Source: Flavobacterium pallidum (GTDB lineage Bacteria > Bacteroidota > Bacteroidia > Flavobacteriales > Flavobacteriaceae). From it: a stretch of 64,000 bases of DNA. This document shows, piece by piece, positions 1-8,075 of this stretch. The position numbers and the translations under genes were made by a program. Position 1 is the stretch's first letter; each line of letters begins with the position of its first letter. The DNA lies in contig NZ_CP029187.1 in the NCBI RefSeq assembly GCF_003097535.1, positions 248,001 to 312,000 on the forward strand, written 5' to 3'. The notes beneath the pieces are model-generated. The model worked only from the letters and a program-made list of their open reading frames with translations, was not told where the DNA came from and made no database searches.

Positions 1-2608
1 CTTTTTCCAACGCTTCAGGAATCCCTAACACATCCTTACCGCCTGCTGTAGCGAAAAATGGCTGGCCGCCGCCGCCGCCTTCGATATATTTTCCTAATTC
101 GCGTACGATTTTACCCGCATTCAGGCCTTTCGAATCGACAAGCTCTTTGGAGATGTAACACGTCAGCATCGGTTTTCCTTCATCTGCAGTAGCGAAAACC
201 AGGAAAATATTATTGTCTTCCCCACCCACTTCATAAGCAAGGTCTTTCGCACCTGATGCATCAAGATCGACCTGTGTGGCAAGGAATCTTACACCGTTGA
301 TTTCTTCCAGTTTTGAGACGAAAGCCCCTTTCATATTCTTGATCTTGTCCTTCATCAGGAATTCGACCTGGCGGGCCAGTTTGGCATTTTCCTCTTGTAA
401 AGACACTACGGCTTTCAGGGAATCCTGTGGGTTTTTCAACGCCGATTTAATGTCATCCAAAGCTTTTTCCTGAGCGGCGAAGAAACGTTGTACCGCTTCA
501 CCCGTAATGGCTTCGATACGACGGATTCCGGCTGCTACGGCACTTTCACTGATGATCTTGAAATACCAGATATCAGCAGTATTCTGAACGTGGATGCCTC
601 CGCAAAGCTCCATGCTGTCACCAAAACGGATGGCACGTACCGAATCTCCGTATTTCTCTCCGAATAATGCCATGGCGCCTTCTGCAACGGCATCGTTAAA
701 CGGCATATTTCTTTTTTCTATTAATGGTAAATGCTCCTGGATCCGTGCATTGACGAAGTTTTCGACTTCTTTAAGCTGCTCGTCAGTGACTTTAGAGAAA
801 TGCGAAAAGTCGAAACGCAGGTAATCCGGACTTACCAATGAACCTTTTTGCTCTACATGTGTCCCTAATATTGTACGCAATGCCTGATGCATCAGGTGTG
901 TCGCCGAGTGGTTTCCGGCAGTTTCAGCACGCAGTTCCCTGTTTACTTTGGCAATAAACGCTCCGTCAAGATTTTCAGGCAATGTACGCGTGAAGTGCAG
1001 GATTAAGTTGTTTTCTTTTTTAGTGTCGATGATGTCGATGCTTTCATTCGCATTTGACAAAGTACCCTTGTCACCTACCTGCCCCCCTCCTTCGGGATAA
1101 AATGGCGTATGGTCTAAAACCAATTGGTATAACTGTCCGTCTTTCTTGGAATCGACTTTGCGGTAACGGGTGATCCTGACTTCGTTGACCAATAAATCAT
1201 AGCCGACAAAAGTTTCTGTGTTACCTTCTGTCAGGATTGTCCAGTCATCAGTTGATACTTCTGAAGCGGCGCGGGAACGGGTTTTCTGTTCGAACATCGC
1301 CTTATCGAAATCAGCTTCGTTATAAGCCATCCCTTTTTCTTTGAGGATCAGCGCGGTCAGGTCTTTTGGGAAACCGAAAGTATCATATAATTCGAATGCT
1401 TTGTTTCCGGAAACTTCACTGCCTTCGGTACCTTTGATGACATTATCGAGCAATTGCAGTCCCTGGTCCAAAGTCCTTAAGAATGAATTTTCTTCTTCCT
1501 TAATCACATTCATTACAAAGCTTTTCTGCGACACGATTTCGGGGAATGATTGTCCCATCTGGCTTGCCAAAGTTTCTATCAATTGGTAAATGAATGCTTC
1601 TTTCGTATCCAGAAACGTAAAGCCGTAACGGATCGCGCGGCGTAAAATCCTGCGGATCACATAACCGGCACCGGTGTTTGACGGCAACTGACCATCAGCA
1701 ATAGCAAAAGCGACGGCACGCACGTGGTCTGCAATCACGCGGATGGCGATATTTGTTTTTTCTTCGGCATCATTGGCCGCTTTCATCGTATATTTTTTAC
1801 CTGTGACGCTTTCGATCTTTTGGATCAAAGGCATGAATACATCGGTATCATAATTGGATTGTACGCCTTGTAACACCATACAAAGACGTTCGAAGCCCAT
1901 ACCTGTATCGACGTGCTGTGCAGGTAGCTTTTCTAAAGAACCATCAGCTTTGCGGTTGAACTCCATGAACACGTTGTTCCAGATCTCCACGACATGCGGA
2001 TGGTCGGCATTGACGAGTTCCTTACCCGGTGTTTTTGCTTTTTCTTCAGCGGAACGGATGTCTACGTGGATTTCAGAGCAAGGTCCGCACGGTCCCTGGT
2101 CGCCCATTTCCCAAAAATTGTCTTTCTTGTTTCCCAATAAAATACGGTCTTCCGAAATCAGTGTTTTCCAGATATCCCAGGCTTCCTGGTCAAAAGGCAC
2201 ATTTTCTTCTTTTGAACCTTCGAAAACCGTGACGTAAAGGATGTCTTTGTCGATTTTATACACTTCGGTCAGCAATTCCCATGCCCAGTGGATGGCTTCT
2301 TTCTTAAAGTAATCACCAAAGCTCCAGTTGCCCAGCATCTCAAACATCGTATGGTGGTAGGTATCGATTCCCACTTCTTCCAGGTCGTTGTGTTTTCCGG
2401 AAACGCGCAGGCATTTCTGGGTATCGGCGATGCGCTTGCTCTTTGGGACGGCATTGCCGAGGAAATATTCCTTGAACTGCGCCATACCGGAGTTGTTGAA
2501 CATCAACGTGGGATCGTCTTTTAAGACAATCGGTGCTGACGGCACAATCAGGTGGCTTTTACTTTGGAAAAAATCGAGAAACTGTTGTCTTACTTCTTGT
2601 GACTTCAT
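1..2608 (-). CDS. alaS: alanyl-tRNA synthetase (3' end beyond window)
   Basis: Charges tRNA-Ala with alanine in the cytoplasm and hydrolyses mischarged Ser/Gly-tRNA-Ala. About 869 codons are visible, reading in from the ATG at 2606-2608; the frame runs off the left edge, and family length (about 870-880) suggests only a few residues are missing. Visible marks are the class II catalytic N-terminus ([11 protein letters not shown]), the editing-domain zinc motifs HSATH and CGGIH, and the C-terminal DHHA1 glycine run GGGGGQPF. The start [14 protein letters not shown] is the usual AlaS N-terminus. The gene is divergent from the M23 peptidase gene, with a 193-bp spacer that holds an inverted repeat. 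No frameshift is seen in the visible part. Confidence 0.97.
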   Translation of the reverse strand, partial: MKSQEVRQQFLDFFQSKSHLIVPSAPIVLKDDPTLMFNNSGMAQFKEYFLGNAVPKSKRIADTQKCLRVSGKHNDLEEVGIDTYHHTMFEMLGNWSFGDYFKKEAIHWAWELLTEVYKIDKDILYVTVFEGSKEENVPFDQEAWDIWKTLISEDRILLGNKKDNFWEMGDQGPCGPCSEIHVDIRSAEEKAKTPGKELVNADHPHVVEIWNNVFMEFNRKADGSLEKLPAQHVDTGMGFERLCMVLQGVQSNYDTDVFMPLIQKIESVTGKKYTMKAANDAEEKTNIAIRVIADHVRAVAFAIADGQLPSNTGAGYVIRRILRRAIRYGFTFLDTKEAFIYQLIETLASQMGQSFPEIVSQKSFVMNVIKEEENSFLRTLDQGLQLLDNVIKGTEGSEVSGNKAFELYDTFGFPKDLTALILKEKGMAYNEADFDKAMFEQKTRSRAASEVSTDDWTILTEGNTETFVGYDLLVNEVRITRYRKVDSKKDGQLYQLVLDHTPFYPEGGGQVGDKGTLSNANESIDIIDTKKENNLILHFTRTLPENLDGAFIAKVNRELRAETAGNHSATHLMHQALRTILGTHVEQKGSLVSPDYLRFDFSHFSKVTDEQLKEVENFVNARIQEHLPLIEKRNMPFNDAVAEGAMALFGEKYGDSVRAIRFGDSMELCGGIHVQNTADIWYFKIISESAVAAGIRRIEAITGEAVQRFFAAQEKALDDIKSALKNPQDSLKAVVSLQEENAKLARQVEFLMKDKIKNMKGAFVSKLEEINGVRFLATQVDLDASGAKDLAYEVGGEDNNIFLVFATADEGKPMLTCYISKELVDSKGLNAGKIVRELGKYIEGGGGGQPFFATAGGKDVLGIPEALEK

Positions 2609-2615
2609 ATCTTTT

Positions 2616-2726
2616 AATGAGATAATTTGAAAATGAGATAATGAGATAATTACTTTGCGACTGTAAATACCGATGGATAAGTTGGGTTTTTATAAGCTCC
2701 AATGAGCATTTTCTAATTATCTAATT
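2616..2726. repeat. 20-bp inverted repeat in the alaS leader
   Basis: AATGAGATAATTTGAAAATG at 2616-2635 pairs with CATTTTCTAATTATCTAATT at 2707-2726 at 18 of 20 positions, with about 71 bases between. Further partial units (GAGATAAT, AATTATCTAATTA) lie next to each arm, up to about 2745. If transcription starts near 2776, this lies in the untranslated leader of alaS. AT-rich GATAATT/AATTATC spacers of this style are common in Flavobacterium genomes, so it may be a dispersed intergenic element rather than an alaS-specific regulator. Confidence 0.6.
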
Positions 2727-2782
2727 ACCCAATTATCTAATTAACTTTTCGTAATATTGTTATCCTTAATTTTTACAAGGTG

Positions 2783-2790
2783 CAAAAATA
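2783..2790 (-). promoter_or_regulatory. -7 box, probable alaS promoter
   Basis: The minus strand reads TATTTTTG, matching the Bacteroidota -7 consensus TAnnTTTG. No good -33 TTG is seen at 19 bases, so this is a half match. It would give alaS a leader of about 165 bases containing the inverted repeat. Confidence 0.35.
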
Positions 2791-2801
2791 GCATATTTTA
2801 G

Positions 2802-3779
2802 ATGAAGAAGGTAAAATATTATTTTGATTCCGAAAGCCTGGCTTATAAAAAGATCAGCCCGAAAAAGCGCCGGAGTTTTGCCTATATTTCTTTGTTCTTG
2901 TTGTCCTCGGGGCTGTTTGGGACCCTAGCATTCGTGGTGCTGCTCAATACCCCTTATTTTGAAACACCTAAGGACCGCCTTCAGGCGCGTGAGATTGACA
3001 ATTTGAAAATCCGTTATTCGATCCTGAACAAGAAAATGGACCAGATCGACGAGGTGTTGGCGGGGATTGAAGAGCGCGACAATAATATTTACAGGATTTA
3101 TTTTAATACCTCAGCGATTCCTGATGAACAGCGAAAGGCCGGTTTCGGGGGTGTAAACCGATATAAGGAGTTGGAAGGTTACAACAATTCGGAGTTGGTG
3201 ATCAATACCTCTAAACGCGTGGATGTATTGTCAAAGGAACTGGTGGTACAGTCGAAATCACTCGATGAAATCATGAAGCTGGCGAAGGAAAAGAACAAGC
3301 TCTTATCGGCCATTCCTGCCATACAACCTGTAAGGAATGAGAATTTACGCGCCGTAGCATCCGGTTTCGGCTACCGCAGCGATCCTTTTACGAAAGTACG
3401 GAAGTTCCATGCAGGCATGGATTTTTCATCCAAAACCGGCACGCCCATTTATGCGACCGGCGATGGGATTGTCGAAAATGCAGACAATACGGCATCAGGT
3501 TACGGAAACCATATTGTCATCCGCCATGGTTATGGTTATGAAACGCTTTACGGGCATTTGAGTAAATATAAAGTACGTGCCGGGCAACATGTAAAGCGCG
3601 GCGACATCATCGGATATGTAGGCAGCACCGGCCGCTCGGAAGCGCCGCACCTGCATTATGAAGTACATAAAAACGGGGAAGTCGTAAACCCATTGAATTT
3701 CTATTACGGCAATATCTCGGCGGCAGAATATGTGGCCATTTCAAAATTAGCGAACCAGGAAAACCAATCTCTCGATTAA
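2802..3779 (+). CDS. M23 family metallopeptidase (membrane-anchored)
   Basis: 325 residues. The product is predicted to be a cell-wall endopeptidase of the LytM/M23 type that cuts peptidoglycan cross-links in the periplasm. A single membrane segment lies near residues 28-50 (YISLFLLSSGLFGTLAFVVL), followed by a helical, probably coiled-coil stretch (about 60-170), then the M23 domain (about 185-305). The zinc ligands are visible: HAGMD with His203 and Asp207, and the HLH motif with His283 and His285. An NlpD/EnvC-like role, activating or trimming peptidoglycan at division, is possible but unproved. The stop overlaps the start of the MerR gene (TAATG), so the two are translationally coupled. 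Confidence 0.92.
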   Translation: MKKVKYYFDSESLAYKKISPKKRRSFAYISLFLLSSGLFGTLAFVVLLNTPYFETPKDRLQAREIDNLKIRYSILNKKMDQIDEVLAGIEERDNNIYRIYFNTSAIPDEQRKAGFGGVNRYKELEGYNNSELVINTSKRVDVLSKELVVQSKSLDEIMKLAKEKNKLLSAIPAIQPVRNENLRAVASGFGYRSDPFTKVRKFHAGMDFSSKTGTPIYATGDGIVENADNTASGYGNHIVIRHGYGYETLYGHLSKYKVRAGQHVKRGDIIGYVGSTGRSEAPHLHYEVHKNGEVVNPLNFYYGNISAAEYVAISKLANQENQSLD

Positions 3780-4111
3780 TGCATATAGACTTACCACCGG
3801 GAAAACGATATTACAGCATAGGCGAAGTGTCTAAGGCTTTTGATGTGAATGCGTCACTGATACGTTTTTGGGACAAGGAATTCGACATCCTTAAACCCAA
3901 GAAAAACGCCAAGGGCAACCGGATGTTTACACCGGAAGATGTAAAAAACATCCAGCTGATTTACCATTTAGTGAAAGAACGCGGTTTTACGCTGGAAGGC
4001 GCGCGGACCCATTTGAAGGAAGGCCAGAAAAAGACGTTGGATAAATTTGAAATCGTCAGCAAATTGGAAGGAATTAAGGCACAGTTGCTGAGTATAAAAA
4101 ATGAATTGTAA
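3779..4111 (+). CDS. MerR family transcriptional regulator
   Basis: 110 residues. The winged-helix MerR DNA-binding domain fills residues 8-80 (YYSIGEVSKAFDVNASLIRF, then the wing KNAKGNRMFTPEDV). A short helical tail that probably dimerises follows. There is no cysteine cluster or large effector domain, so no ligand can be named. It begins inside the stop codon of the M23 peptidase gene and is very likely co-transcribed with it; the same pair is common in Flavobacteriaceae. Its target is unknown. Confidence 0.9.
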   Translation: MHIDLPPGKRYYSIGEVSKAFDVNASLIRFWDKEFDILKPKKNAKGNRMFTPEDVKNIQLIYHLVKERGFTLEGARTHLKEGQKKTLDKFEIVSKLEGIKAQLLSIKNEL

Positions 4112-4163
4112 CTTTTTGGAGCCGACTTCCGTCTAATAAGCACAATTTAAAACAAATTAAACA

Positions 4164-4751
4164 ATGAGAAAATTTTTGCCTTGGATTATCGTGATCGGTG
4201 TCATTTTAATCCTTTTTGTATGGATCAAGGGAATTAATAATAACGCCGTAAAACTCAATGAAAATATCGGGGAATCATGGGGTAACGTGGAAACTGCTTA
4301 CCAAAGGAGGTCAGACCTGATCCCAAATCTTGTCAATACCGTAAAAGGCGTTGCCAATTTCGAGAAAAGCACTTTAGTTGAAGTGACACAAGCCCGTGCC
4401 AATGCTACGAAAGTGACTGTAGATCCATCAAACATCACTCCTGAGCAATTCAACCAGTTCCAACAGGCACAATCAGGTGTATCTTCTGCTTTGGGAAGAT
4501 TATTGGTCACTGTAGAAAAATATCCTGAACTGAAAGCAAACCAAAGCTTTCTGAAATTACAGGATGAACTTGCGAGTACCGAAAACCAGATCCTGACTGC
4601 AAGGACCCGTTTCAACGAAGCTGTGAAGCCTTATAACAATCATGTAAAAACATTCCCAAACAATCTTTTTGCGGGCATGTTCGGGTTTAAGGAAAAAGCT
4701 TATTTCGTTGCCGATAAAGGTGCCAGTGCCGCTCCTAAAGTAAATTTCTAA
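4164..4751 (+). CDS. lemA: LemA family protein
   Basis: 195 residues. A short cytoplasmic N-terminus and one membrane segment (about 5-22, LPWIIVIGVILILFVWI) are followed by a long alpha-helical LemA domain. The family signature is visible in NENIGESWGNVETAYQRRSD and LIPNLVNTVKGVANFEKSTL. The molecular role is not established; the family sits in the inner membrane and is often linked to envelope stress and membrane proteases. It leads a tight operon with two TPM-domain genes (3 bp, then 0 bp between genes), a conserved arrangement in Bacteroidota. Confidence 0.93.
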   Translation: MRKFLPWIIVIGVILILFVWIKGINNNAVKLNENIGESWGNVETAYQRRSDLIPNLVNTVKGVANFEKSTLVEVTQARANATKVTVDPSNITPEQFNQFQQAQSGVSSALGRLLVTVEKYPELKANQSFLKLQDELASTENQILTARTRFNEAVKPYNNHVKTFPNNLFAGMFGFKEKAYFVADKGASAAPKVNF

Positions 4752-4754
4752 ACC

Positions 4755-5192
4755 ATGCTGAACCTCGAAAATTTTCTTACCAAAGAAGAAGAGCAGCAGA
4801 TTGTTGAAGCGATTCAAAAAGCTGAAAAGGAAACTTCCGGAGAAATCAGGGTTCATATAGAAAAAACAACTTCCATCGCTGCGCTTGACCGTGCGGTGGA
4901 AGTTTTTAATTTATTGAACATGCACCAGACGGCGCTCAAGAATGGCGTGCTTTTTTACCTGGCAGTCGACGACAAGGCCTTTGCCATATGCGGCGATAAA
5001 GGCATTGATGAAGTAGTTCCATCGGATTTTTGGGATTCTACCAAAGAAGTTATGATGTCGCATTTCAAAAACGGTGACTTTAAGCAGGGACTGATTGACG
5101 GCATACACAAAGCAGGAAAACAACTGCAATCGCACTTTCCTTGTGCGGAAGACGACAAAGACGAACTTTCCAATGAAATATCCAGAGGTTAA
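4755..5192 (+). CDS. TPM-domain protein (soluble, short)
   Basis: 145 residues. A single TPM (TLP18.3/Psb32/MOLO-1) fold covers most of the protein, with EKETSGEIRVHIEKT at the first beta strand and AFAICGDKGIDEVVPSDFWD in the core. No signal peptide or membrane segment is visible, so it may act in the cytoplasm, unlike its downstream neighbour. The biochemical function of TPM domains in bacteria is unsettled; a phosphatase-like activity is reported for plant homologues. It lies 3 bp after lemA and directly abuts the next gene. Confidence 0.88.
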   Translation: MLNLENFLTKEEEQQIVEAIQKAEKETSGEIRVHIEKTTSIAALDRAVEVFNLLNMHQTALKNGVLFYLAVDDKAFAICGDKGIDEVVPSDFWDSTKEVMMSHFKNGDFKQGLIDGIHKAGKQLQSHFPCAEDDKDELSNEISRG

Positions 5193-5978
5193 ATGAAAAG
5201 ATACATCAATATATTGACAGTATTCGTGTGCTTTCTATTGGCACAGACCGGGTTGGCACAGTTCGACATTCCGGAAAAACCGGATTTCCAGACCAGCGTT
5301 TATGACTATGCGCATTTGCTGAATGACGCAGATAAGAAACAACTCGAAGAAAAACTGGTCCGTTATTCGGATTCGACATCGACACAAATGGTGGTCATCA
5401 TCATCGAAAGCCTTAAAGGGGAAGACGTGGATCAATTGGCCACAAACTGGGGGCATACATGGGGTGTCGGTCAGGCTAAAGAAGATAATGGCGTGCTGAT
5501 CCTTGTCGCAAAAAATGACAGGAAGGTGGCCATCCATCCCGGATATGGCGTTGAGGACAGGCTTACGGCCGGCATCGGTGGAGAAATTATCCGTAATGTG
5601 ATTGTCCCGGAGTTCAAGGCTGAAAACTATTATGGCGGCCTCGATAAAGGCGCCGATGAAATCATCAAAGTACTCAAAGGAAAATACAAAGGGGAACGGA
5701 AGGAGAAAAAATCCGGAAAATCATTCCCGTTCGGTGCTATAATTATCGTCATCGTCATTATCCTTGCGGCTGCCAAAAGAAAAGGCGGCGGCGGTGGACG
5801 CGGCGGCGGCGGCATCGGGCTTGGCGAAATTATACTACTGAGCAGCCTTGGGCGTGGCGGCTCCGGATTTGGAGGTGGCGGCGGCTTCGGCGGTGGCTCT
5901 TCAGGCGGCGGTGGAGGATTCGGCGGAGGATTCGGTGGCGGAGGCTTCTCCGGCGGCGGATCGAGCGGAAGCTGGTAA
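5193..5978 (+). CDS. TPM-domain protein, YgcG-like, with Gly-rich tail
   Basis: 261 residues. A signal peptide (about 1-22, ending LAQF) precedes a periplasmic TPM domain (about 30-165: VYDYAHLLNDADKKQLEEKL; NDRKVAIHPGYGVEDRLTAG). A membrane segment follows (about 185-198, FGAIIIVIVIILAAA), then a roughly 55-residue tail of glycine, serine and phenylalanine repeats ending SGGGSSGSW. This is the YgcG-family layout. It begins directly after the stop of the shorter TPM gene. LemA plus membrane TPM protein plus soluble TPM protein suggests one inner-membrane complex, but that is inference. A strong terminator follows at 6028-6061. Confidence 0.92.
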   Translation: MKRYINILTVFVCFLLAQTGLAQFDIPEKPDFQTSVYDYAHLLNDADKKQLEEKLVRYSDSTSTQMVVIIIESLKGEDVDQLATNWGHTWGVGQAKEDNGVLILVAKNDRKVAIHPGYGVEDRLTAGIGGEIIRNVIVPEFKAENYYGGLDKGADEIIKVLKGKYKGERKEKKSGKSFPFGAIIIVIVIILAAAKRKGGGGGRGGGGIGLGEIILLSSLGRGGSGFGGGGGFGGGSSGGGGGFGGGFGGGGFSGGGSSGSW

Positions 5979-6027
5979 TTTTAATTATGAATTGAGAATT
6001 AGGAATTACGTTTTAAACTTTATAACC

Positions 6028-6061
6028 AAAAAGCCGGAAATAATACTTCCGGCTTTTTTTT
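6028..6061 (+). terminator. intrinsic terminator after the lemA-TPM operon
   Basis: Stem AAGCCGGAA/TTCCGGCTT (6031-6039 with 6047-6055) followed by a run of T. The same hairpin recurs after the next gene at 7941-7974 as part of a longer direct repeat. Confidence 0.9.
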
Positions 6062-6166
6062 AGCGCCACGTTGTCGTAATTCGTAATTCTAAATTCCTGA
6101 TTCAAGCACATTTAAACCGTATGTGAACTGCCAACTGAGACTGCCCACTGCGACTCTCTCCTCCCT
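6029..6166. repeat. direct repeat, copy A (flanks the 6210-7934 gene)
   Basis: About 135 bp closely similar to 7941-8075. Shared blocks, in order, are the AGCCGGAAATAATA terminator, TTTTTTTTAGCGCCACGTTG, a CGTAATTC-type stretch, CACATTTAAACCGTATGTGA, ACTGCCAACTGAGACTG and CACTGCGACT. A few substitutions and small gaps separate the copies, mostly in the CGTAATTC stretch. Confidence 0.85.
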
Positions 6167-6209
6167 CTTGTGTAAAATATTTATATTAGCGTACCCAAAC
6201 CATTTCATT

Positions 6210-7934
6210 ATGAAAAAATTTCTTGCCTTACTACTTCTCACGACACTCTCCTACGGCCAGTCCTGGCAATGGGGCAAACGCGGAGGCAGCAATGATGTGC
6301 TTGATACACAGAACATCCAGCGACAGGAAGAAACATATGGCATCGCCACAGATAGCGAGAAGAACATCTACGCCGTGTCGAAGGTTGGCATCACGGGTCT
6401 CGATGTGGATGGCCATCCCAAGACCAACTACGGTGATTCGACAACCAAGACGGATGTCTGCATCTCCAGTTTCAGCTGTGACGGGACGTATCGTTGGTCA
6501 AAAATATTCGGCGGTGGCGGGCAGGACAACCTGCATCCGCTTCAGGTGGATAGTCAGGACAACATCTATGCAGCGGGAGCATTCGGCGAAGGTTCGGGAC
6601 CCGACTATGCCCAGCATATTGATGAAGATATGGTATTCCCCACCAATCCTGTGAATTACCAATCCCTTACACTAATCAAATATAACAAAGATGGGGTGCT
6701 GCAATGGTACCGAAAACCGCAGCCTGCCAATGTTACCCAGTCGGAATCTTTCGGACAGGCAGCCTCAAGAGGTATGGCTACAGACGGCGACGGGACAACA
6801 TATTGGTTCGTGGTGATCCCTCCCGGAACCTATGCGAATGGCGCTTTTGTAAACACCCTGCCCGGCTCCAATTACTTTATACTTAAGTATGATACGAACG
6901 GAAATTTCCTCGGCGCAATACCGCTCGATATACAAACAGTTACAACCTTTGGGCTTTATATACAGTTCTACCGCAACCCCAACAATGGCTATTTTTATAT
7001 TACGTCGAGAAAAGGGGGTACCTCTGCTTCTGCTATTGTAGGGGGCCAGCAAATTACACATGCCTTATTCCTTGCATGTTTTAACAATCAGGGACAATTT
7101 CAATGGGTTCGGGAAAATACAAATACTTCTACAGGAAGTCTAACCTTGTATAACCTTGTTTTTGATTCCGATAACAATATCTATATTGGCGGAAGGATGA
7201 CCGGTTTTAATAATGATTCTTTCATGGGACTTTCTATTCCCGAAAGCATTATTCCGGGTTTCGTTATGAAAGTCAACCCTACAGCGGAGAATTTAATCTG
7301 GAGTTCCTACAATAATAAAGGGACAAATAGTTACGGTGCTATCGCGTTGAACGGTAATGAACTTGGATTTACAAGTCATTGTTTTGACCCGGATTTTACG
7401 TGGGGTAGCCAGGTGCTGAATGCCAATGCGGGAGGCGTGGGTCAGGATGTACTACTCGCCCGCTTCAACAAAGAAACAGGCGCCTGTATCAGTTTAGCAA
7501 AAATCCCAGGCGATCCTGGCTATGACGACCGCGGCACGGCGCTGGCCGTGGATGTCTCCGGAGACTATATCTTAGGCGGTGCGATGGGGCATAACCTAAC
7601 CTTCGGCAACGGGACCATTACCAATGCTGGTTCTCAATCAGATTTCTTTATTGCGAAATACGCCACTTCTGCCTGCTCTCCACTACAGGTAGAGGCTATC
7701 GAGACTGGAAGCATTAAAGTCTACCCGAATCCTGTAGGGAATAAAATCAATGTGATGGTTTCGCAAACGATGTCGTATACTTTGTTCAACATCAGCGGTA
7801 CCGCAGTGTTAAGAGGAAATGTCAGCAATAACAACAATAGCATCGATGTAAGCGCACTAGCTTCGGGGAATTATGTGTTGCAGCTTACGGATGGCAAAGG
7901 AGATGTCAGAACAGCAAAAATTGTGAAGCGATAA
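6210..7934 (+). CDS. T9SS type A sorted secreted protein, beta-propeller-like
   Basis: 574 residues when started at the ATG preceding MKKFLALLLLTTLSYGQ, a clear signal peptide; the longer upstream frame adds non-signal sequence and runs into the repeat, so it was rejected. The body carries recurring SBBP/propeller-like strands (for example ATDSEKNIYAVSKVG, VDSQDNIYAAGAFGEG, FDSDNNIYIGGRM), suggesting a six- to eight-bladed propeller. The last ~80 residues form a T9SS type A sorting domain (IKVYPNPVGNKINVMVS, then GNYVLQLTDGKGDVRTAKIV). The product should be exported by Sec and then attached to or released from the surface by the type IX system. The ligand is unknown. Near-identical repeats lie on both sides of the gene. 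Confidence 0.87.
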   Translation: MKKFLALLLLTTLSYGQSWQWGKRGGSNDVLDTQNIQRQEETYGIATDSEKNIYAVSKVGITGLDVDGHPKTNYGDSTTKTDVCISSFSCDGTYRWSKIFGGGGQDNLHPLQVDSQDNIYAAGAFGEGSGPDYAQHIDEDMVFPTNPVNYQSLTLIKYNKDGVLQWYRKPQPANVTQSESFGQAASRGMATDGDGTTYWFVVIPPGTYANGAFVNTLPGSNYFILKYDTNGNFLGAIPLDIQTVTTFGLYIQFYRNPNNGYFYITSRKGGTSASAIVGGQQITHALFLACFNNQGQFQWVRENTNTSTGSLTLYNLVFDSDNNIYIGGRMTGFNNDSFMGLSIPESIIPGFVMKVNPTAENLIWSSYNNKGTNSYGAIALNGNELGFTSHCFDPDFTWGSQVLNANAGGVGQDVLLARFNKETGACISLAKIPGDPGYDDRGTALAVDVSGDYILGGAMGHNLTFGNGTITNAGSQSDFFIAKYATSACSPLQVEAIETGSIKVYPNPVGNKINVMVSQTMSYTLFNISGTAVLRGNVSNNNNSIDVSALASGNYVLQLTDGKGDVRTAKIVKR

Positions 7935-7940
7935 ACTATA

Positions 7941-7974
7941 AAAAAAGCCGGAAATAATACTCCGGCTTTTTTTT
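7941..7974 (+). terminator. intrinsic terminator after the 6210-7934 gene
   Basis: AGCCGGA/TCCGGCT stem with an AATAATAC loop and a run of eight T. It is the counterpart of the hairpin at 6028-6061. It is flanked by A and T runs and may also act on minus-strand transcripts from the convergent gene. Confidence 0.88.
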
Positions 7975-8075
7975 AGCGCCACGTTGGCGTAATTCCTAAT
8001 TGCTATTCCAATCACATTTAAACCGTATGTGAACTGCCAACTGAGACTGATCACTGCGACTGTCTACTCCTCCAT
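7941..8075. repeat. direct repeat, copy B
   Basis: Second copy of the 6029-6166 repeat. Its right end runs into the 3' end of the convergent barrel gene: the TAG stop at 8064-8066 lies in the CTGCGACTGTCTACTCC part. A related ACTGCGACTGCCTACT fragment sits at the stop codon of der (about 11138-11155). Confidence 0.85.

Noticed and set aside
5785..5975. Glycine-codon repeats (GGCGGCGG) as a regulatory repeat or CRISPR-like array
   Set aside because: They are explained by the Gly-rich tail of the TPM protein; units are not regular and there are no spacers.
6123..6209. N-terminal extension of the T9SS gene at 6210
   Set aside because: It translates part of the direct repeat and precedes an obvious signal peptide start.
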